64,000 bases of DNA from Candidatus Villigracilis propinquus (GTDB taxonomy: Bacteria; Chloroflexota; Anaerolineae; Anaerolineales; Villigracilaceae): positions 1 through 64,000 of the forward strand of contig JADKDM010000009.1 of assembly GCA_016714565.1 (NCBI GenBank), written 5' to 3'. Both the position numbers and the translations under genes were made by a program. Under the pieces are notes generated by a model. The model ran no database searches. It had not been told where the DNA came from and saw only the letters and a list, made by a program, of their open reading frames with translations. Each line of letters opens with the position of its first letter. Positions within the stretch are counted from its first letter, which is position 1. Positions 8,536 through 17,945 of the stretch are shown here, one piece after another.

Positions 8536-10059
8536 TTATCGTAGATCATACAACACATACCCATCGCCTTCCGCGGCGATCGGGTAGGTGTCCAATATTT
8601 TTTTCAGATCGGGCTGTTTCTCCAACTGACCAAACGCAGTCACCAGAAAATAATCCATACCATCGGTCAATTCGGCGAATCCATCCGCGTTATTTTTTCC
8701 GGGGTTGCGCGTCTCGCTCAGCCCCGTTGTCAGCGGCCACAGCCGCACCCTCCGCCAGCCAAACAACATCAACCGATACCCATAATCCTGCGTCAGCGCA
8801 ATCACATCACTATTAGACGGCACAACCTCCGCGATGCCATTCCAAAATACAGGCTCCTGACGAAAATCCTCTGCCATCAAAACGGATCTCGACACATAGG
8901 CCTGGAATCCGATCACAGCCACCACCAAAGCGACGAAACCCGCGCGTCTGACTCCGCCTTGAGCTGTCACACTTTCAATCAGCGGATTCAACACTACAGC
9001 CAAGCCCAGCACAAGGATGGGGATCAGTTGAATATGATAGTAACTGTGCGTGTACATCTGGAAAGGCAGGGTCAACCCATACAGCAGGTAACCGATCCAC
9101 AAACTGATCAGCAGCCATCTCATCCGCAGAGGGGCGATCAACGCGCCCGCAATGCTCAGGAAGATGATGACCTGACCGAAAAGAGTTCCAAGAAAAGCCA
9201 GCCATTTTGTGTAGAAATCGGTACTGGCAATGAGCTTGATCAATGTCACTGTCCACGCGAAGAAGTATTCCGTGGAGCGTCCCTGATTAAGCAGCACATA
9301 ATAAAAAAGCGCAGGGACAACCATGATGAAGGCCATTGCCCACACTTGTTTTGATCTCCAAAAATTCTTTCCGAGCGTGAAGAGCACTAATGCAATCGCA
9401 GCCGAACCTACGAAGAAGGCGATGACGATCTTTACAAAGGTGGCAAAGCCGAGGAAAACGCCAGCGAGGATGGCCCACTTCCAGCCACTCATCCCCTGCA
9501 CTTCGCCATGAAAGGAGACATCTTCTGACCAACGATAGAGAAAATAAATACCAATGACAAAAGCGGATGTCATCAACGGGTCAGGTTGAAAGGAACGGCT
9601 GGCCTGCACAGAAAACGGGAGGACAAGATAATACGACAGCGCGATCAACGCCGCCCAAGGGGATGAGGCGCGGCGCATCAGGTCAAACAAGGCGATGCCC
9701 GCCACAAGCCAGAAAATGGTTCCCCATATCCGAGCCACGGCAATATTCTCGCCTGTGACGAGATAGGTGTACGCCACGATCGACTCAATGACAGGCGGTT
9801 CATATTTCCCGACCGAGCGGGCAAAGGATGCCGCCAAATCTTGCTGTTCGGGTGTTGCCGAGGGCAGGATGGAATAGTAAATATCACGCGCGACTAGCGA
9901 GTTGCGAAGCTGGCGTGAGGGATGAAAATCCAGCGGAGGGTCGGTGATGTCGAGGAGTCGGAGGAGTCCGCCCAGGGCGAGGAGAATGATGAGGGTGATG
10001 AACCAGTTGCGAGATTGGGAAGGAAGCGAAAATGTCATGTATCGGGATCCATAATTCAT
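8536..10059 (-). CDS. GT-C family membrane glycosyltransferase
   Basis: This 507-residue membrane protein has about ten to eleven hydrophobic helices. After the first helix comes DITDPPLDFHPSRQLRNSLVARDIYY, with acidic residues in the first outer loop as in GT39/PMT-type enzymes. The C-terminus is a short soluble tail ending YPIAAEGDGYVLYDLR. A second possible start (residue 8, MTFS) exists, and neither has a clear ribosome site. It lies 33 bases upstream of the GT2 gene and is probably co-transcribed with it. It should use a polyprenyl-phosphate sugar on the outer membrane face. Confidence 0.8.
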   Translation of the reverse strand: MNYGSRYMTFSLPSQSRNWFITLIILLALGGLLRLLDITDPPLDFHPSRQLRNSLVARDIYYSILPSATPEQQDLAASFARSVGKYEPPVIESIVAYTYLVTGENIAVARIWGTIFWLVAGIALFDLMRRASSPWAALIALSYYLVLPFSVQASRSFQPDPLMTSAFVIGIYFLYRWSEDVSFHGEVQGMSGWKWAILAGVFLGFATFVKIVIAFFVGSAAIALVLFTLGKNFWRSKQVWAMAFIMVVPALFYYVLLNQGRSTEYFFAWTVTLIKLIASTDFYTKWLAFLGTLFGQVIIFLSIAGALIAPLRMRWLLISLWIGYLLYGLTLPFQMYTHSYYHIQLIPILVLGLAVVLNPLIESVTAQGGVRRAGFVALVVAVIGFQAYVSRSVLMAEDFRQEPVFWNGIAEVVPSNSDVIALTQDYGYRLMLFGWRRVRLWPLTTGLSETRNPGKNNADGFAELTDGMDYFLVTAFGQLEKQPDLKKILDTYPIAAEGDGYVLYDLR

Positions 10060-10111
10060 GGTCTTGATGCACCCTCAAAAAACATTCGGGCTACTCGACC
10101 ACCAGTACATA

Positions 10112-10927
10112 TCAGAATAAGGAATTGTAGTCCACTTTGGGGAAGACGGTTAATTTGCCGCCGACGGTTGCATCCACGATCTCACGGCCTGCGCTGCGAT
10201 AGGCTTCGCGCGCCATGATGTAACCGATCTCGGAGGTGTCAAGATCGGGCAGCTGCCATTTGACGCCTTTGCCAAAATAATTGGGCATGAAGTGGTTGGG
10301 GTCATCGCCTTCAGAAACAACCGTTTTGTTGGCGTCGCCTTTCGAGGTGAAGTTGTGGTCGACACCGATGAGAACAACTTTTTCAAAGCCCATGTGAAAA
10401 GCAATTTGCAGCGCAAAGTTCGTGACCGTGGCGCCTTCCCACACGCGGCCGGTTACATCGCTGGCAATGCGCGGACCAGTGTAGGATGTGTAGATAAAAG
10501 TTGGCGTTTGGTTAATGGGCAATTGCGGCGAGAAGTGACGGTGCGAGCGCCACGCTAAAAATTTAGGCATCGGCAGCGCGAGAATATCATCGGCAAATTG
10601 TTCGATGACAAGGTCATTGATGGAACAGAAATATGTAGTTGTAAAACCAAGCTCGGGAAAGAACACATAAAAGCGGTTCATGCCAAACGTAAATTCGTTC
10701 TTGAGTTTGGTGAGGTCGGTTTGCTTGAGGCTGGGGCCGTTGCCAATGATGAAGGCGCGTTTGCCTTTGTGAATATCCTTCAACGCGGCAAGGCGGCGAA
10801 TGCTCTCGCGCCGCCAGGGATGAAAATACGCAGCGGGAAGTTGAGGCAGCCGGCGAACGGCGTCATTGGTGTTGCGGGCAAAATTCCAGAGTGGGGCAGG
10901 GATAATGGATTTGATGGTTTGTTTCAT
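10112..10927 (-). CDS. DUF115 / MptE-like protein, possible glycan-modifying enzyme
   Basis: This 271-residue soluble protein has GKRAFIIGNGPSLK near residue 53 and FEKVVLIGVDHNF near residue 178. The NGPSL and GxD blocks are shared by DUF115 (6-hydroxymethylpterin diphosphokinase MptE-like), the Maf flagellin glycosyltransferases and CST-I-type sialyltransferases. Within a polysaccharide locus that also makes CMP-activated nonulosonates, a transferase role is more likely than pterin synthesis. That is an inference. It is one base from the next minus-strand gene. Confidence 0.7.
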   Translation of the reverse strand: MKQTIKSIIPAPLWNFARNTNDAVRRLPQLPAAYFHPWRRESIRRLAALKDIHKGKRAFIIGNGPSLKQTDLTKLKNEFTFGMNRFYVFFPELGFTTTYFCSINDLVIEQFADDILALPMPKFLAWRSHRHFSPQLPINQTPTFIYTSYTGPRIASDVTGRVWEGATVTNFALQIAFHMGFEKVVLIGVDHNFTSKGDANKTVVSEGDDPNHFMPNYFGKGVKWQLPDLDTSEIGYIMAREAYRSAGREIVDATVGGKLTVFPKVDYNSLF

Positions 10928-10928
10928 G

Positions 10929-11303
10929 TTATTTGAAATAGATATTTCTGAGAGAGAGTAACACCAGTAGGATGATCACATCGATGAGCAGGGCGATCAG
11001 GTAATAAACATCAGGAATTCCTGTACTCGCAAGGGCAACATTCAAAACAGCTACAACAAGCGCAAAAATATAAGTCCACTTCTCTTGTTGGTCCAACAAC
11101 CTTCCGCTAAGGAACATGGCGGTCACATTTAAGAGCAGGAAGAATCCGATCAATACGATTGGGAACGCCCCATTGCCATCATCGATCATTTTCACAATAG
11201 TAGTGATGGACAGGAACAACCAGTAGGCGGCGTTGAGGTAAAAAAGCACACGCACTATGCTGCCGCGCTGTGCAAAAATGTGCTTTTCCCGTTGTTTTCT
11301 CAT
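10929..11303 (-). CDS. Small membrane protein, unknown function
   Basis: The 124-residue product starts with a basic stretch (MRKQREKH) and then has four hydrophobic helices separated by short loops, ending in NIYFK. It has no recognisable catalytic motif. The ATG overlaps the stop of the SDR gene by four bases (11300-11303), so translation is probably coupled. It sits between the SDR gene and the DUF115 gene. I do not recognise the family. Confidence 0.7.
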   Translation of the reverse strand: MRKQREKHIFAQRGSIVRVLFYLNAAYWLFLSITTIVKMIDDGNGAFPIVLIGFFLLLNVTAMFLSGRLLDQQEKWTYIFALVVAVLNVALASTGIPDVYYLIALLIDVIILLVLLSLRNIYFK

Positions 11304-12070
11304 TCGGTACTCAACCTCGCTGTTGCGCCGCCATCTACGATCATGGCCTGACCTGTCATGAAGGATGACTGTTCATTGTCTGCAAGAAAATAGATGGCGT
11401 GGGCGATCTCCTGCGGAGTGCCCACCCGCCCGTTGACGGTTTTGCGTGCAAGGTTATCGAGCCGCTCCTGCACATTCCCCTGCCCCAGATGACCACGTCC
11501 CAAACCGGCGCGCAGCATGGGCGTATCCACGGCGCCGGGCAACACGGCATTGACGCGAATATTATCCGCAGCGAATTCGATGGCCAGAGCGCGGGTCAAT
11601 GCCAGCATGCCGCCTTTGGAAGCGGCGTACGCAGCGATGTTGGCAGATGTCTGCACGGCATGGACGGAGGAAATATTCACGATGGCACCGCCGTTATCCG
11701 CTTTGAGCAATGGATAGGCGAGTTTTACGCCTAGAAATACGGAGCGCAAGTTGGCGTCCATCACGGCATCCCATTCTTCCACGGTGGTTTGGACAAGCGG
11801 TTTGGCAACTTGCAAGGCAGCGTTGTTGACCACGGCATCCAGCGAACCGGTGAACACCTGCGCCTTTTCAAAGAGGGCTTCCATATCTTCAGGGCGCGAA
11901 ACATCGGCCTGGACGAAGAGGCCGTTTGAGGGAAACGCAGCGCCCTCTTCGACTTCACTCAGGGGAGACCTGTCCGCGCCGATGACGCGCCAGCCTTTTT
12001 CGGTGAAGAGATTTACGGTTGCACGGCCAATTCCACCTGCCGCGCCTGTGATAAGAACTGTTTTTGTCAT
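11300..12070 (-). CDS. SDR family NAD(P)-dependent oxidoreductase
   Basis: This is a classical short-chain dehydrogenase of about 256 residues. The cofactor motif is TGAAGGIG near the N-terminus, followed by NNAALQ, the serine in NISSVHAVQ, and the catalytic YAASK. The C-terminus GQAMIVDGGATARL is typical. It would oxidise or reduce a hydroxyl or keto group on a small substrate, perhaps a sugar. The frame is open to a GTG at 12097, but ATG at 12070 has the purine-rich AAGAAGATAA before it. Its end overlaps the small membrane protein gene by four bases. Confidence 0.88.
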   Translation of the reverse strand: MTKTVLITGAAGGIGRATVNLFTEKGWRVIGADRSPLSEVEEGAAFPSNGLFVQADVSRPEDMEALFEKAQVFTGSLDAVVNNAALQVAKPLVQTTVEEWDAVMDANLRSVFLGVKLAYPLLKADNGGAIVNISSVHAVQTSANIAAYAASKGGMLALTRALAIEFAADNIRVNAVLPGAVDTPMLRAGLGRGHLGQGNVQERLDNLARKTVNGRVGTPQEIAHAIYFLADNEQSSFMTGQAMIVDGGATARLSTE

Positions 12071-12112
12071 AGGGTTATCTTCTTCTTTTTTGTACACGAA
12101 GTTACATGAATA

Positions 12113-13693
12113 TCACGGATTATTCAGACGAAAAATGATGCATGGATCAATTGTATTTTCGATATGATAATTTTCAGAGACGAAGGAGAAAATCTTTTCC
12201 ATGCCAGGCTGGATGTACATTTTCTTTTTCAGACCCGGTTCTGAAAATTGTTCCTCGCGAGTGACAGGGTCCAACGAAGGGATGGCATCTACCGAGCGGG
12301 AACAATCCAGGATCATCTCAGGGCGTTTTGTGGTCAGGTCTGCAATGTAAGAGGATTCGATCTCCTCGGTCAGCGAGCCTTCGAGGAAGAGTGGATAGTA
12401 CAAATACCTGGCGGGTGAACTGCGCCCCGCCATGAAACTGACACCCATCTCAGGATACCACGTCAACACCAGATCATCAGGCTGGGTGTTTTCGCGAATA
12501 TAAATGGAAATGGGGTCAACATATTGCATGTCCGCGCGGTTGAATAACTGGCTGAACGTCTCTCCATAGCGTGTTCGTGAGGATGGAAAAGCAACAAACA
12601 GCATCATAATCAACGCCAGCGAGACGAATGCGCCAAACCCTTCGCTCAAACCATGCAAGGAAGGCACTTTGAAAGCGATCTGCCAGAAATGCGCAAACAC
12701 GAACGCGCAATAGACCGCCACCGCCAATGCCCAACTGATGTAATAATGTGTAAAACCTCTGCCTGAAAGATTGCTCAAGAAAATTTCGATCGGGAACCAG
12801 AGGAGCAGAAAGGTTTCAAAAATGGATAACTTCCTCTGCACAAAACTGGTCAGTGCGCGCAGGATCAGGAGGAACCATGCCGCCAGAGTAACCCATCCAT
12901 ACCAGGACAGGCCATATTTTCCAAAACCGCCGAACAAGTCCCGCCATTCCCTGGCCTTTGCTGAAGAATAAGAGAAGTTGAAAATGATGGAGGCATAGAC
13001 CATTTCCCCTGCGCCGCCGCGCAGCGCGAAGTACAACGTCCACAACAAAAGCGGAACCGCAAACCCTGCCAGCGCCGCAAGGATGGTCTTCAAGGCTTCT
13101 GCAAAATTGCGCTTAAATGTGTAAAACAGAAAGACCGCGATCAGGATCGCAAACAACCCGCCGATATTATTCGCGCGGAATGTGAAACTCAACCCAAACA
13201 GCGCGCCGATCCAAAAAAATTTCCAATAGGCTTTCTCCACATCCACTTTGGAGAAAAAGAGATACAGCCCCGCCGCATTAAAAAGAAGCGCGTACTCTTC
13301 GGTGTAATTTCCGTATCCCAGCGCCAGCCGCAGACTGAGCCCAGCCAGCACCACACCGAACAGAGCCGCACCCAGGCCCCATCTCTTGGACAATGCACTG
13401 TACAAAAGATACAACGTCCCAAAGATGAAAAGAAACTCCACACCCCAAACACCCCAGCGCGACCCGCCGCCCAGCCACAACCCCAACGCATTGATAAAAA
13501 AGATCGCGGGGCCTTTTGAATCCCAAAAATCAATATATGGGATTTTTCCGCTTAATATTTGTACGCCCGCGTACAGAAAAAATCCACCATCGCGTGCGGG
13601 CTTGTCAAAAAGCGGATTGCCCAGGTCGAGCACAACCGCAGTCAGGAGGAACAAAAAAATATAAGGCAGCGCAGAACGAATACTAACTTTCAT
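12113..13693 (-). CDS. GT-C family membrane glycosyltransferase (GT39-like)
   Basis: This 526-residue polytopic protein has the outer-loop pattern ARDGGFFLYAGVQILSG and IPYIDFWDSKGPAIFF, and then SRWGVWGVEF. This closely parallels the protein at 6024-7562, so the two are paralogues. About ten helices are followed by a soluble C-terminal region of some 120 residues. The expected role is sugar transfer from polyprenyl phosphate. The ATG lies inside the end of the dehydrogenase gene (11-base overlap), so the two are one transcription unit. Confidence 0.82.
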   Translation of the reverse strand: MKVSIRSALPYIFLFLLTAVVLDLGNPLFDKPARDGGFFLYAGVQILSGKIPYIDFWDSKGPAIFFINALGLWLGGGSRWGVWGVEFLFIFGTLYLLYSALSKRWGLGAALFGVVLAGLSLRLALGYGNYTEEYALLFNAAGLYLFFSKVDVEKAYWKFFWIGALFGLSFTFRANNIGGLFAILIAVFLFYTFKRNFAEALKTILAALAGFAVPLLLWTLYFALRGGAGEMVYASIIFNFSYSSAKAREWRDLFGGFGKYGLSWYGWVTLAAWFLLILRALTSFVQRKLSIFETFLLLWFPIEIFLSNLSGRGFTHYYISWALAVAVYCAFVFAHFWQIAFKVPSLHGLSEGFGAFVSLALIMMLFVAFPSSRTRYGETFSQLFNRADMQYVDPISIYIRENTQPDDLVLTWYPEMGVSFMAGRSSPARYLYYPLFLEGSLTEEIESSYIADLTTKRPEMILDCSRSVDAIPSLDPVTREEQFSEPGLKKKMYIQPGMEKIFSFVSENYHIENTIDPCIIFRLNNP

Positions 13694-14645
13694 CCCTCAA
13701 CCCTTTCGAATCTATCCCCAGCCCTTCGAGCAAATTTTTGATCGTATTCCAGTGGATGCGTTCCCATGCCGTTGGGCTGGAATTTGAATTATGCGGAGCG
13801 AGCATGACATTGTCCATCTTCAATAATGGACTATCCTTCGGCAGCGGCTCGAACTCGAAGACATCCAACGCCGCGCCTCCTACTTGACCTGAGCTGAGTG
13901 CTGCGACGAGAGCAGTTTCCTCCACGATAGGCCCGCGCGCCGTGTTGATGATCACAGCGGATGGTTTCATCTTCGCAAGAGTATTCGCATTGATGAGGTG
14001 ATAGGAAGTGGGATTGAGGTCGCAATTGACGGAAACGAAATCGGAATTCGATAATAGATTTTCGAGGTTCGTCATTTGAATCCCAGACTCGGAGACAAAG
14101 ACATGGTCAATATCAATAATGTCCGTGCCGAGGACTTTCATTCCGAAAGCTTTGGCACGGCGTGTAACCGCCTTGCCGATGTTTCCAATGCCAATAATTC
14201 CCAATGTACATTCGCTCAATGTCCTGCCGGGGATCTTCTCCCACTTTCCACTTTTCATTTCTGCATCCATCCACGGGCCTCTTCGAGCGAAGGCAAGCAT
14301 GTAGCCGAGGACAGTGTCCGCTACGGGGGTGGTGAAGGCATTTGGTGTTCGGGAGAGAATGATATTTAAGCGGGAGCAGCTCTCAGCGTCGATCGAATCG
14401 ACACCCGTCCCCCACTTGGAGATAACTTTCAGGCGCGGGGAACAGGCTTCCAGCACACGCGCTGTATAGCGGTCATCCCCACAAACAGCCCCGTCAAATT
14501 GACCTGCGTACTTGAGCAGGTCGTTCTCCTCCATGCGTTCCTCCACGTTTGGGACGATGAGGTCAACCCCATATTTCGCAAAAACGGGTTTGAAACGATC
14601 CAAAAATGGAATCATGTAAGGGGCGGTCATCAAGGCAGTTGGCAT
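13683..14645 (-). CDS. D-isomer 2-hydroxyacid dehydrogenase (phosphoglycerate dehydrogenase-like)
   Basis: This 320-residue NAD-binding dehydrogenase has LGIIGIGNIGKAVTRRA as its glycine-rich loop. It also has the Arg in INTARGPIVEE, the acidic position in DVFEFEPLP, and the catalytic His in MLAPHNSN. The N-terminal region (KWGTGVDSIDAE) matches the phosphoglycerate dehydrogenase group. The family reduces 2-keto acids or oxidises 2-hydroxy acids. In this locus it may make or recycle a glyceric-acid-like building block, but housekeeping serine synthesis cannot be excluded. It overlaps the next gene by 11 bases. Confidence 0.87.
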   Translation of the reverse strand: MPTALMTAPYMIPFLDRFKPVFAKYGVDLIVPNVEERMEENDLLKYAGQFDGAVCGDDRYTARVLEACSPRLKVISKWGTGVDSIDAESCSRLNIILSRTPNAFTTPVADTVLGYMLAFARRGPWMDAEMKSGKWEKIPGRTLSECTLGIIGIGNIGKAVTRRAKAFGMKVLGTDIIDIDHVFVSESGIQMTNLENLLSNSDFVSVNCDLNPTSYHLINANTLAKMKPSAVIINTARGPIVEETALVAALSSGQVGGAALDVFEFEPLPKDSPLLKMDNVMLAPHNSNSSPTAWERIHWNTIKNLLEGLGIDSKGLRDES

Positions 14646-14710
14646 TTTATTTCGCTCTCAGAAATGGGAATTTTTTATTGAAGATAATTGTAACATTGAC
14701 GAAGCGCGCT

Positions 14711-14736
14711 AAAAAAAAACAGGCGCACTTCGCCTG
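14711..14736 (-). terminator. Rho-independent terminator after the membrane GT gene
   Basis: Read on the minus strand, CAGGCG and CGCCTG form a six-base-pair stem with a five-base loop, followed by nine T residues (the A run at 14711-14719). It begins a few bases after the stop codon at 14739. This ends the transcript of the gene starting at 16298. Confidence 0.85.
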
Positions 14737-14738
14737 CG

Positions 14739-16298
14739 CTATTTTTCCAGCTTATAAACTTCCACATCATCCGTTGAATAAATGGAGGTATATGCCGTAT
14801 CGTCACGAAACGATCGAACGAGGGCATCTGCCACATCGTTTTTAGCGATGACAATATATTGATATTCCAGCTTCGTTCCCACCGACCACGCCTCCACACA
14901 AGCTACAGATTCACATTGCTGCAGCCTGCCCAAATTAGCATAGCGAACAAAAAATTCTGCGCCAAGCAGCCACTCGCTGCCCTGTATTGTAGATTGGCTG
15001 CGCCGTCCGGTCAAAGCCGGGAACCACTCCACAAAGGGATCTCCCTCTGGGGTCTGTCCGCCTGTCAAAGGAAGGAAGACTCCATCCTGCGGAGTGTTCT
15101 CCTTTATCCAGGTCATTGCCTGGATCTCGGCTGGTTGAAGGGTGGTATTCACAAGCCTAAATCCATACAGACCAGACTCAACAAACAAATAGATAAACAA
15201 AATAAAAATGATGCTGTTATATGCATTGCTCTTATATAACTCGCTCAATGTTATTATCGGCTGGCGATTGCGCACCCGGCTTACTAGCATTGGAATCGCC
15301 TCCGCCAAAGCCAGAGCGACCAGCATGGTGAGCGGATAATAGGCAACGCTTGGCGCGTTGCGCGGGTCAACCAGATACGGAAGGATCGTCCACGAGACAA
15401 GAAAAAATCTTTTCTTCATTAAGCCGTAAGAAATCCCGATCACCCTCAACAAAGGCAAGATCGGAAGAAGACCTTCGTAATCGAAGATCATTTTATACAA
15501 CGCGTTCCACAGAGATGTGCCGTACGACCCTGTTTGTAGTGCTGATAAAAAAGGCGCAAGCCCATGATAGGACAGGATGGTTCCCCACCAGGGGGAAGTA
15601 AAGATCAATGTTCCAGCGCCCACGATCAACGCATCCCGAAACGTTACAAGGGATTGCCCATAAAACAGCCACAGCAGGATACAAACTGCGGCGGTTTGGA
15701 TGATCGCTTCGGGGTGACTGAAAATTGCCAGCCCACAAAAAAGAATGGACGCCGCGATATAGTGGATCCGTCTCTCCCCCAGAAAAAGACGATAGACAGC
15801 AAACGCTGAAAGCAGCAAAAACAGGGAGCCAAAGCTGCGCGTCAAACCGCCGCCCATCACAAACCAGCCAAACGCGCCGGGGGTCAGAGCATAAAAAGTG
15901 GAAGCCAGCGCGCCCAAAGGTTTTGACTTGAGCAATTCAGATGAAAGCAGATAAAAAGCCAGAATGGAAAGCGAATTCACCAAAGGAGGCAGCCAGCGGA
16001 TCAACTCCAGCCCGGGGATATGGAACATGTCCGAAAGAAATCTCGCGAGATAAAAACCAAAAGGCGGATATGCGTACGGAATTTGCAAATGGTTGTAGGA
16101 AGTGAACTGCGGAAGCGCATAATGGCTTTCGCTCAAATCTTCGATCATGCTCAAGAACATTCCACCGTCATTTGGAGGGAATCCAGCCTGAAACCCGGGA
16201 AAGAAACGGACAAGAATGCCGAATACAAAAGCGATCCCCAGCAGGAGGACTGTCCATTCATTAAGTGAAAGCGACTTTTTTTCTTTTGTTTGAGCCAT
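14739..16298 (-). CDS. GT-C-like polytopic membrane protein, probable glycosyltransferase
   Basis: This is a membrane protein of about 519 residues with roughly eleven helices. The first outer loop contains GFQAGFPPNDGGMFLSMIED, an acidic pair followed by glycines as in GT-C transferases. A later loop has YAYPPFGFYLARFL. The C-terminal 120 residues are soluble. I prefer ATG at 16298 (MAQTKEKK) because AAGGG precedes it and the upstream 33 codons look non-conserved. It is bounded on both sides by hairpin terminators, so it is probably monocistronic. Its donor is unknown. Confidence 0.75.
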   Translation of the reverse strand: MAQTKEKKSLSLNEWTVLLLGIAFVFGILVRFFPGFQAGFPPNDGGMFLSMIEDLSESHYALPQFTSYNHLQIPYAYPPFGFYLARFLSDMFHIPGLELIRWLPPLVNSLSILAFYLLSSELLKSKPLGALASTFYALTPGAFGWFVMGGGLTRSFGSLFLLLSAFAVYRLFLGERRIHYIAASILFCGLAIFSHPEAIIQTAAVCILLWLFYGQSLVTFRDALIVGAGTLIFTSPWWGTILSYHGLAPFLSALQTGSYGTSLWNALYKMIFDYEGLLPILPLLRVIGISYGLMKKRFFLVSWTILPYLVDPRNAPSVAYYPLTMLVALALAEAIPMLVSRVRNRQPIITLSELYKSNAYNSIIFILFIYLFVESGLYGFRLVNTTLQPAEIQAMTWIKENTPQDGVFLPLTGGQTPEGDPFVEWFPALTGRRSQSTIQGSEWLLGAEFFVRYANLGRLQQCESVACVEAWSVGTKLEYQYIVIAKNDVADALVRSFRDDTAYTSIYSTDDVEVYKLEK

Positions 16299-16362
16299 TT
16301 TGCCCTTATTGAATAAGTTGAGAAGCATTTGAAAAATGAGATTTACGATTGCTAGCAAAGAG

Positions 16363-16391
16363 ACACCTCGCTCCAAAATGAAGCGAGGTGT
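16363..16391 (-). terminator. Hairpin terminator downstream of the sulfatase-like gene
   Basis: ACACCTCGCT (16363-16372) and AGCGAGGTGT (16382-16391) are perfect ten-base inverted repeats around a nine-base loop. They lie just after the stop of the gene ending at 16407. The T run on the minus strand is short (CTCTTT), so termination may be partial. Confidence 0.6.
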
Positions 16392-16406
16392 AAACAATCC
16401 TACTGA

Positions 16407-17945
16407 TCACTTTCCGCAGTTATTCGGCATCTCCGAAAAATCGTACAAATTGGGAACGGGAGAGAAGTAGCTGACATCTTCCAGCATTTCATAATCGCCG
16501 CCGAAGTAGGCATTGAAGATCAAACGGAAGGTATTGACCGGTGTGATGGTCGGGTACAACTCGTCTTCATACCCGGGTAAATAATAGGCATTGAAGATCC
16601 ACATGCGGCGGTCTTTGGGCTGCATCCATGCGCCGTGGTCACCTTGAATGACGATGATGGGCGGAGTTTCAGACTCAGCCAGGATCGTATCCACGGCATC
16701 CAACACTTTTGTATTCAAATATGTTAATTGACCAAGGTATCCTCTTTGATAATCATCGTAGGGATATTCGCGTTGCTCGTTCCAAAAATCAGGCGGGTAA
16801 TTCGGGTTGCCTTCGGCATCGAACACAAAGGGTGGATGCGGCGAGATCAAATGGATGTAGGAGAATTGCGGGCCGTCCATGTTCGCGACTTCGTCCATGC
16901 TGTCGAAAACATTATTGAAGCGGTCGCGGAAGCTCTGTCCCATCACGGCGTCGGGGTCAACCCAGCCCCAATCCTGCGCGTATTTGGCAAGGGTGGTTCG
17001 CAAGAAGAGACCTTCAAACTCGGTAAAGCCTGATGTGAATGGCGGGGGTGTGATGAAATGATCGGCATCTTCCAATTCGTTCCACGCAAAGCCCGTCGCA
17101 AAGTTGACCGTCTCATAGCCCATGATCTCAAAGTTGTGACGCACGGCGCTATGCTTGAGCGAGTTCCATAACGTCCGCCGCGCGGTGCTTTCAGGCTTGA
17201 ATTCATCATCCAACTCAGGGAGGTACATCATGTTCAACGAGGAAGCCAGCGAGATCTCTGTCCGCACGTAATTGCTCTGGCTGCACGCGCCCACGTAAAA
17301 CCCGCGATCTTCCAACGCCGCAATAAATTCGGAATTATCGTACCCATACACCGATTTCAAAAAATCTTCGCGGGCATACGAATCGAGGATGATGTAATAC
17401 ACATCCGGTGGATTCTGCGGCACGACCAGATCATCCTTCACGGGAGCATGGTCTGCACCCAAAGCATTGACGCCTCGCGGCTCACTCTCCAGCATGATCT
17501 GCCCCACAGCCATTACCAGCAACGCAAGCGCGATGGTATTGAACGGGGAAGCAGCCGCAGCAAAGGTGAATTTTGAACGCACCACCCAGAAAAGCGCAGC
17601 CACAAATAACACCACCCACACAGCCCCCAGCCAACTTGTGTAACTGACATCGGGATATTTCTCGTCAATGGCGATGTAAAGATGACCAAAGGAAAAGAAC
17701 AATACCAGCCAAAGAGAGGTTAGTAACGCAGCTTTATGCACCTGTCTCAAAAACAGCCAGACTAGCGTATACAAAATCCCGCCAAATAAAATAGACACAA
17801 GCAGAGAACGCATCCCTGCCGAATTTTGGATCTGTCCCACGTTGGCGGAAAGCAACGCTACAACAGGGTAGGCGCTGATCGCGAACGGATACCAGGGTTT
17901 GGAAAACCAATTCGTAACAATAAGACTTATATTCTTCAAATTCAT
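16407..17945 (-). CDS. Membrane-anchored sulfatase-superfamily protein (LtaS/phosphoethanolamine-transferase-like)
   Basis: This 512-residue protein has five N-terminal transmembrane helices (about residues 15-155) followed by an extracellular alkaline-phosphatase-superfamily domain. The domain starts NPPDVYYIILDSYARED, where the Asp is a metal ligand. The nucleophile region appears to be VRTEISLASSLNM, with Thr rather than the Cys/Ser of sulfatases. Later motifs are YIHLISPHPPF and VIQGDHGAWM (the metal-binding DH pair). The layout resembles LtaS or phosphoethanolamine transferases, so it may transfer a phospho-group to the glycan or lipid. The start overlaps the stop of the cytidylyltransferase gene by four bases. 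Confidence 0.8.
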   Translation of the reverse strand: MNLKNISLIVTNWFSKPWYPFAISAYPVVALLSANVGQIQNSAGMRSLLVSILFGGILYTLVWLFLRQVHKAALLTSLWLVLFFSFGHLYIAIDEKYPDVSYTSWLGAVWVVLFVAALFWVVRSKFTFAAAASPFNTIALALLVMAVGQIMLESEPRGVNALGADHAPVKDDLVVPQNPPDVYYIILDSYAREDFLKSVYGYDNSEFIAALEDRGFYVGACSQSNYVRTEISLASSLNMMYLPELDDEFKPESTARRTLWNSLKHSAVRHNFEIMGYETVNFATGFAWNELEDADHFITPPPFTSGFTEFEGLFLRTTLAKYAQDWGWVDPDAVMGQSFRDRFNNVFDSMDEVANMDGPQFSYIHLISPHPPFVFDAEGNPNYPPDFWNEQREYPYDDYQRGYLGQLTYLNTKVLDAVDTILAESETPPIIVIQGDHGAWMQPKDRRMWIFNAYYLPGYEDELYPTITPVNTFRLIFNAYFGGDYEMLEDVSYFSPVPNLYDFSEMPNNCGK

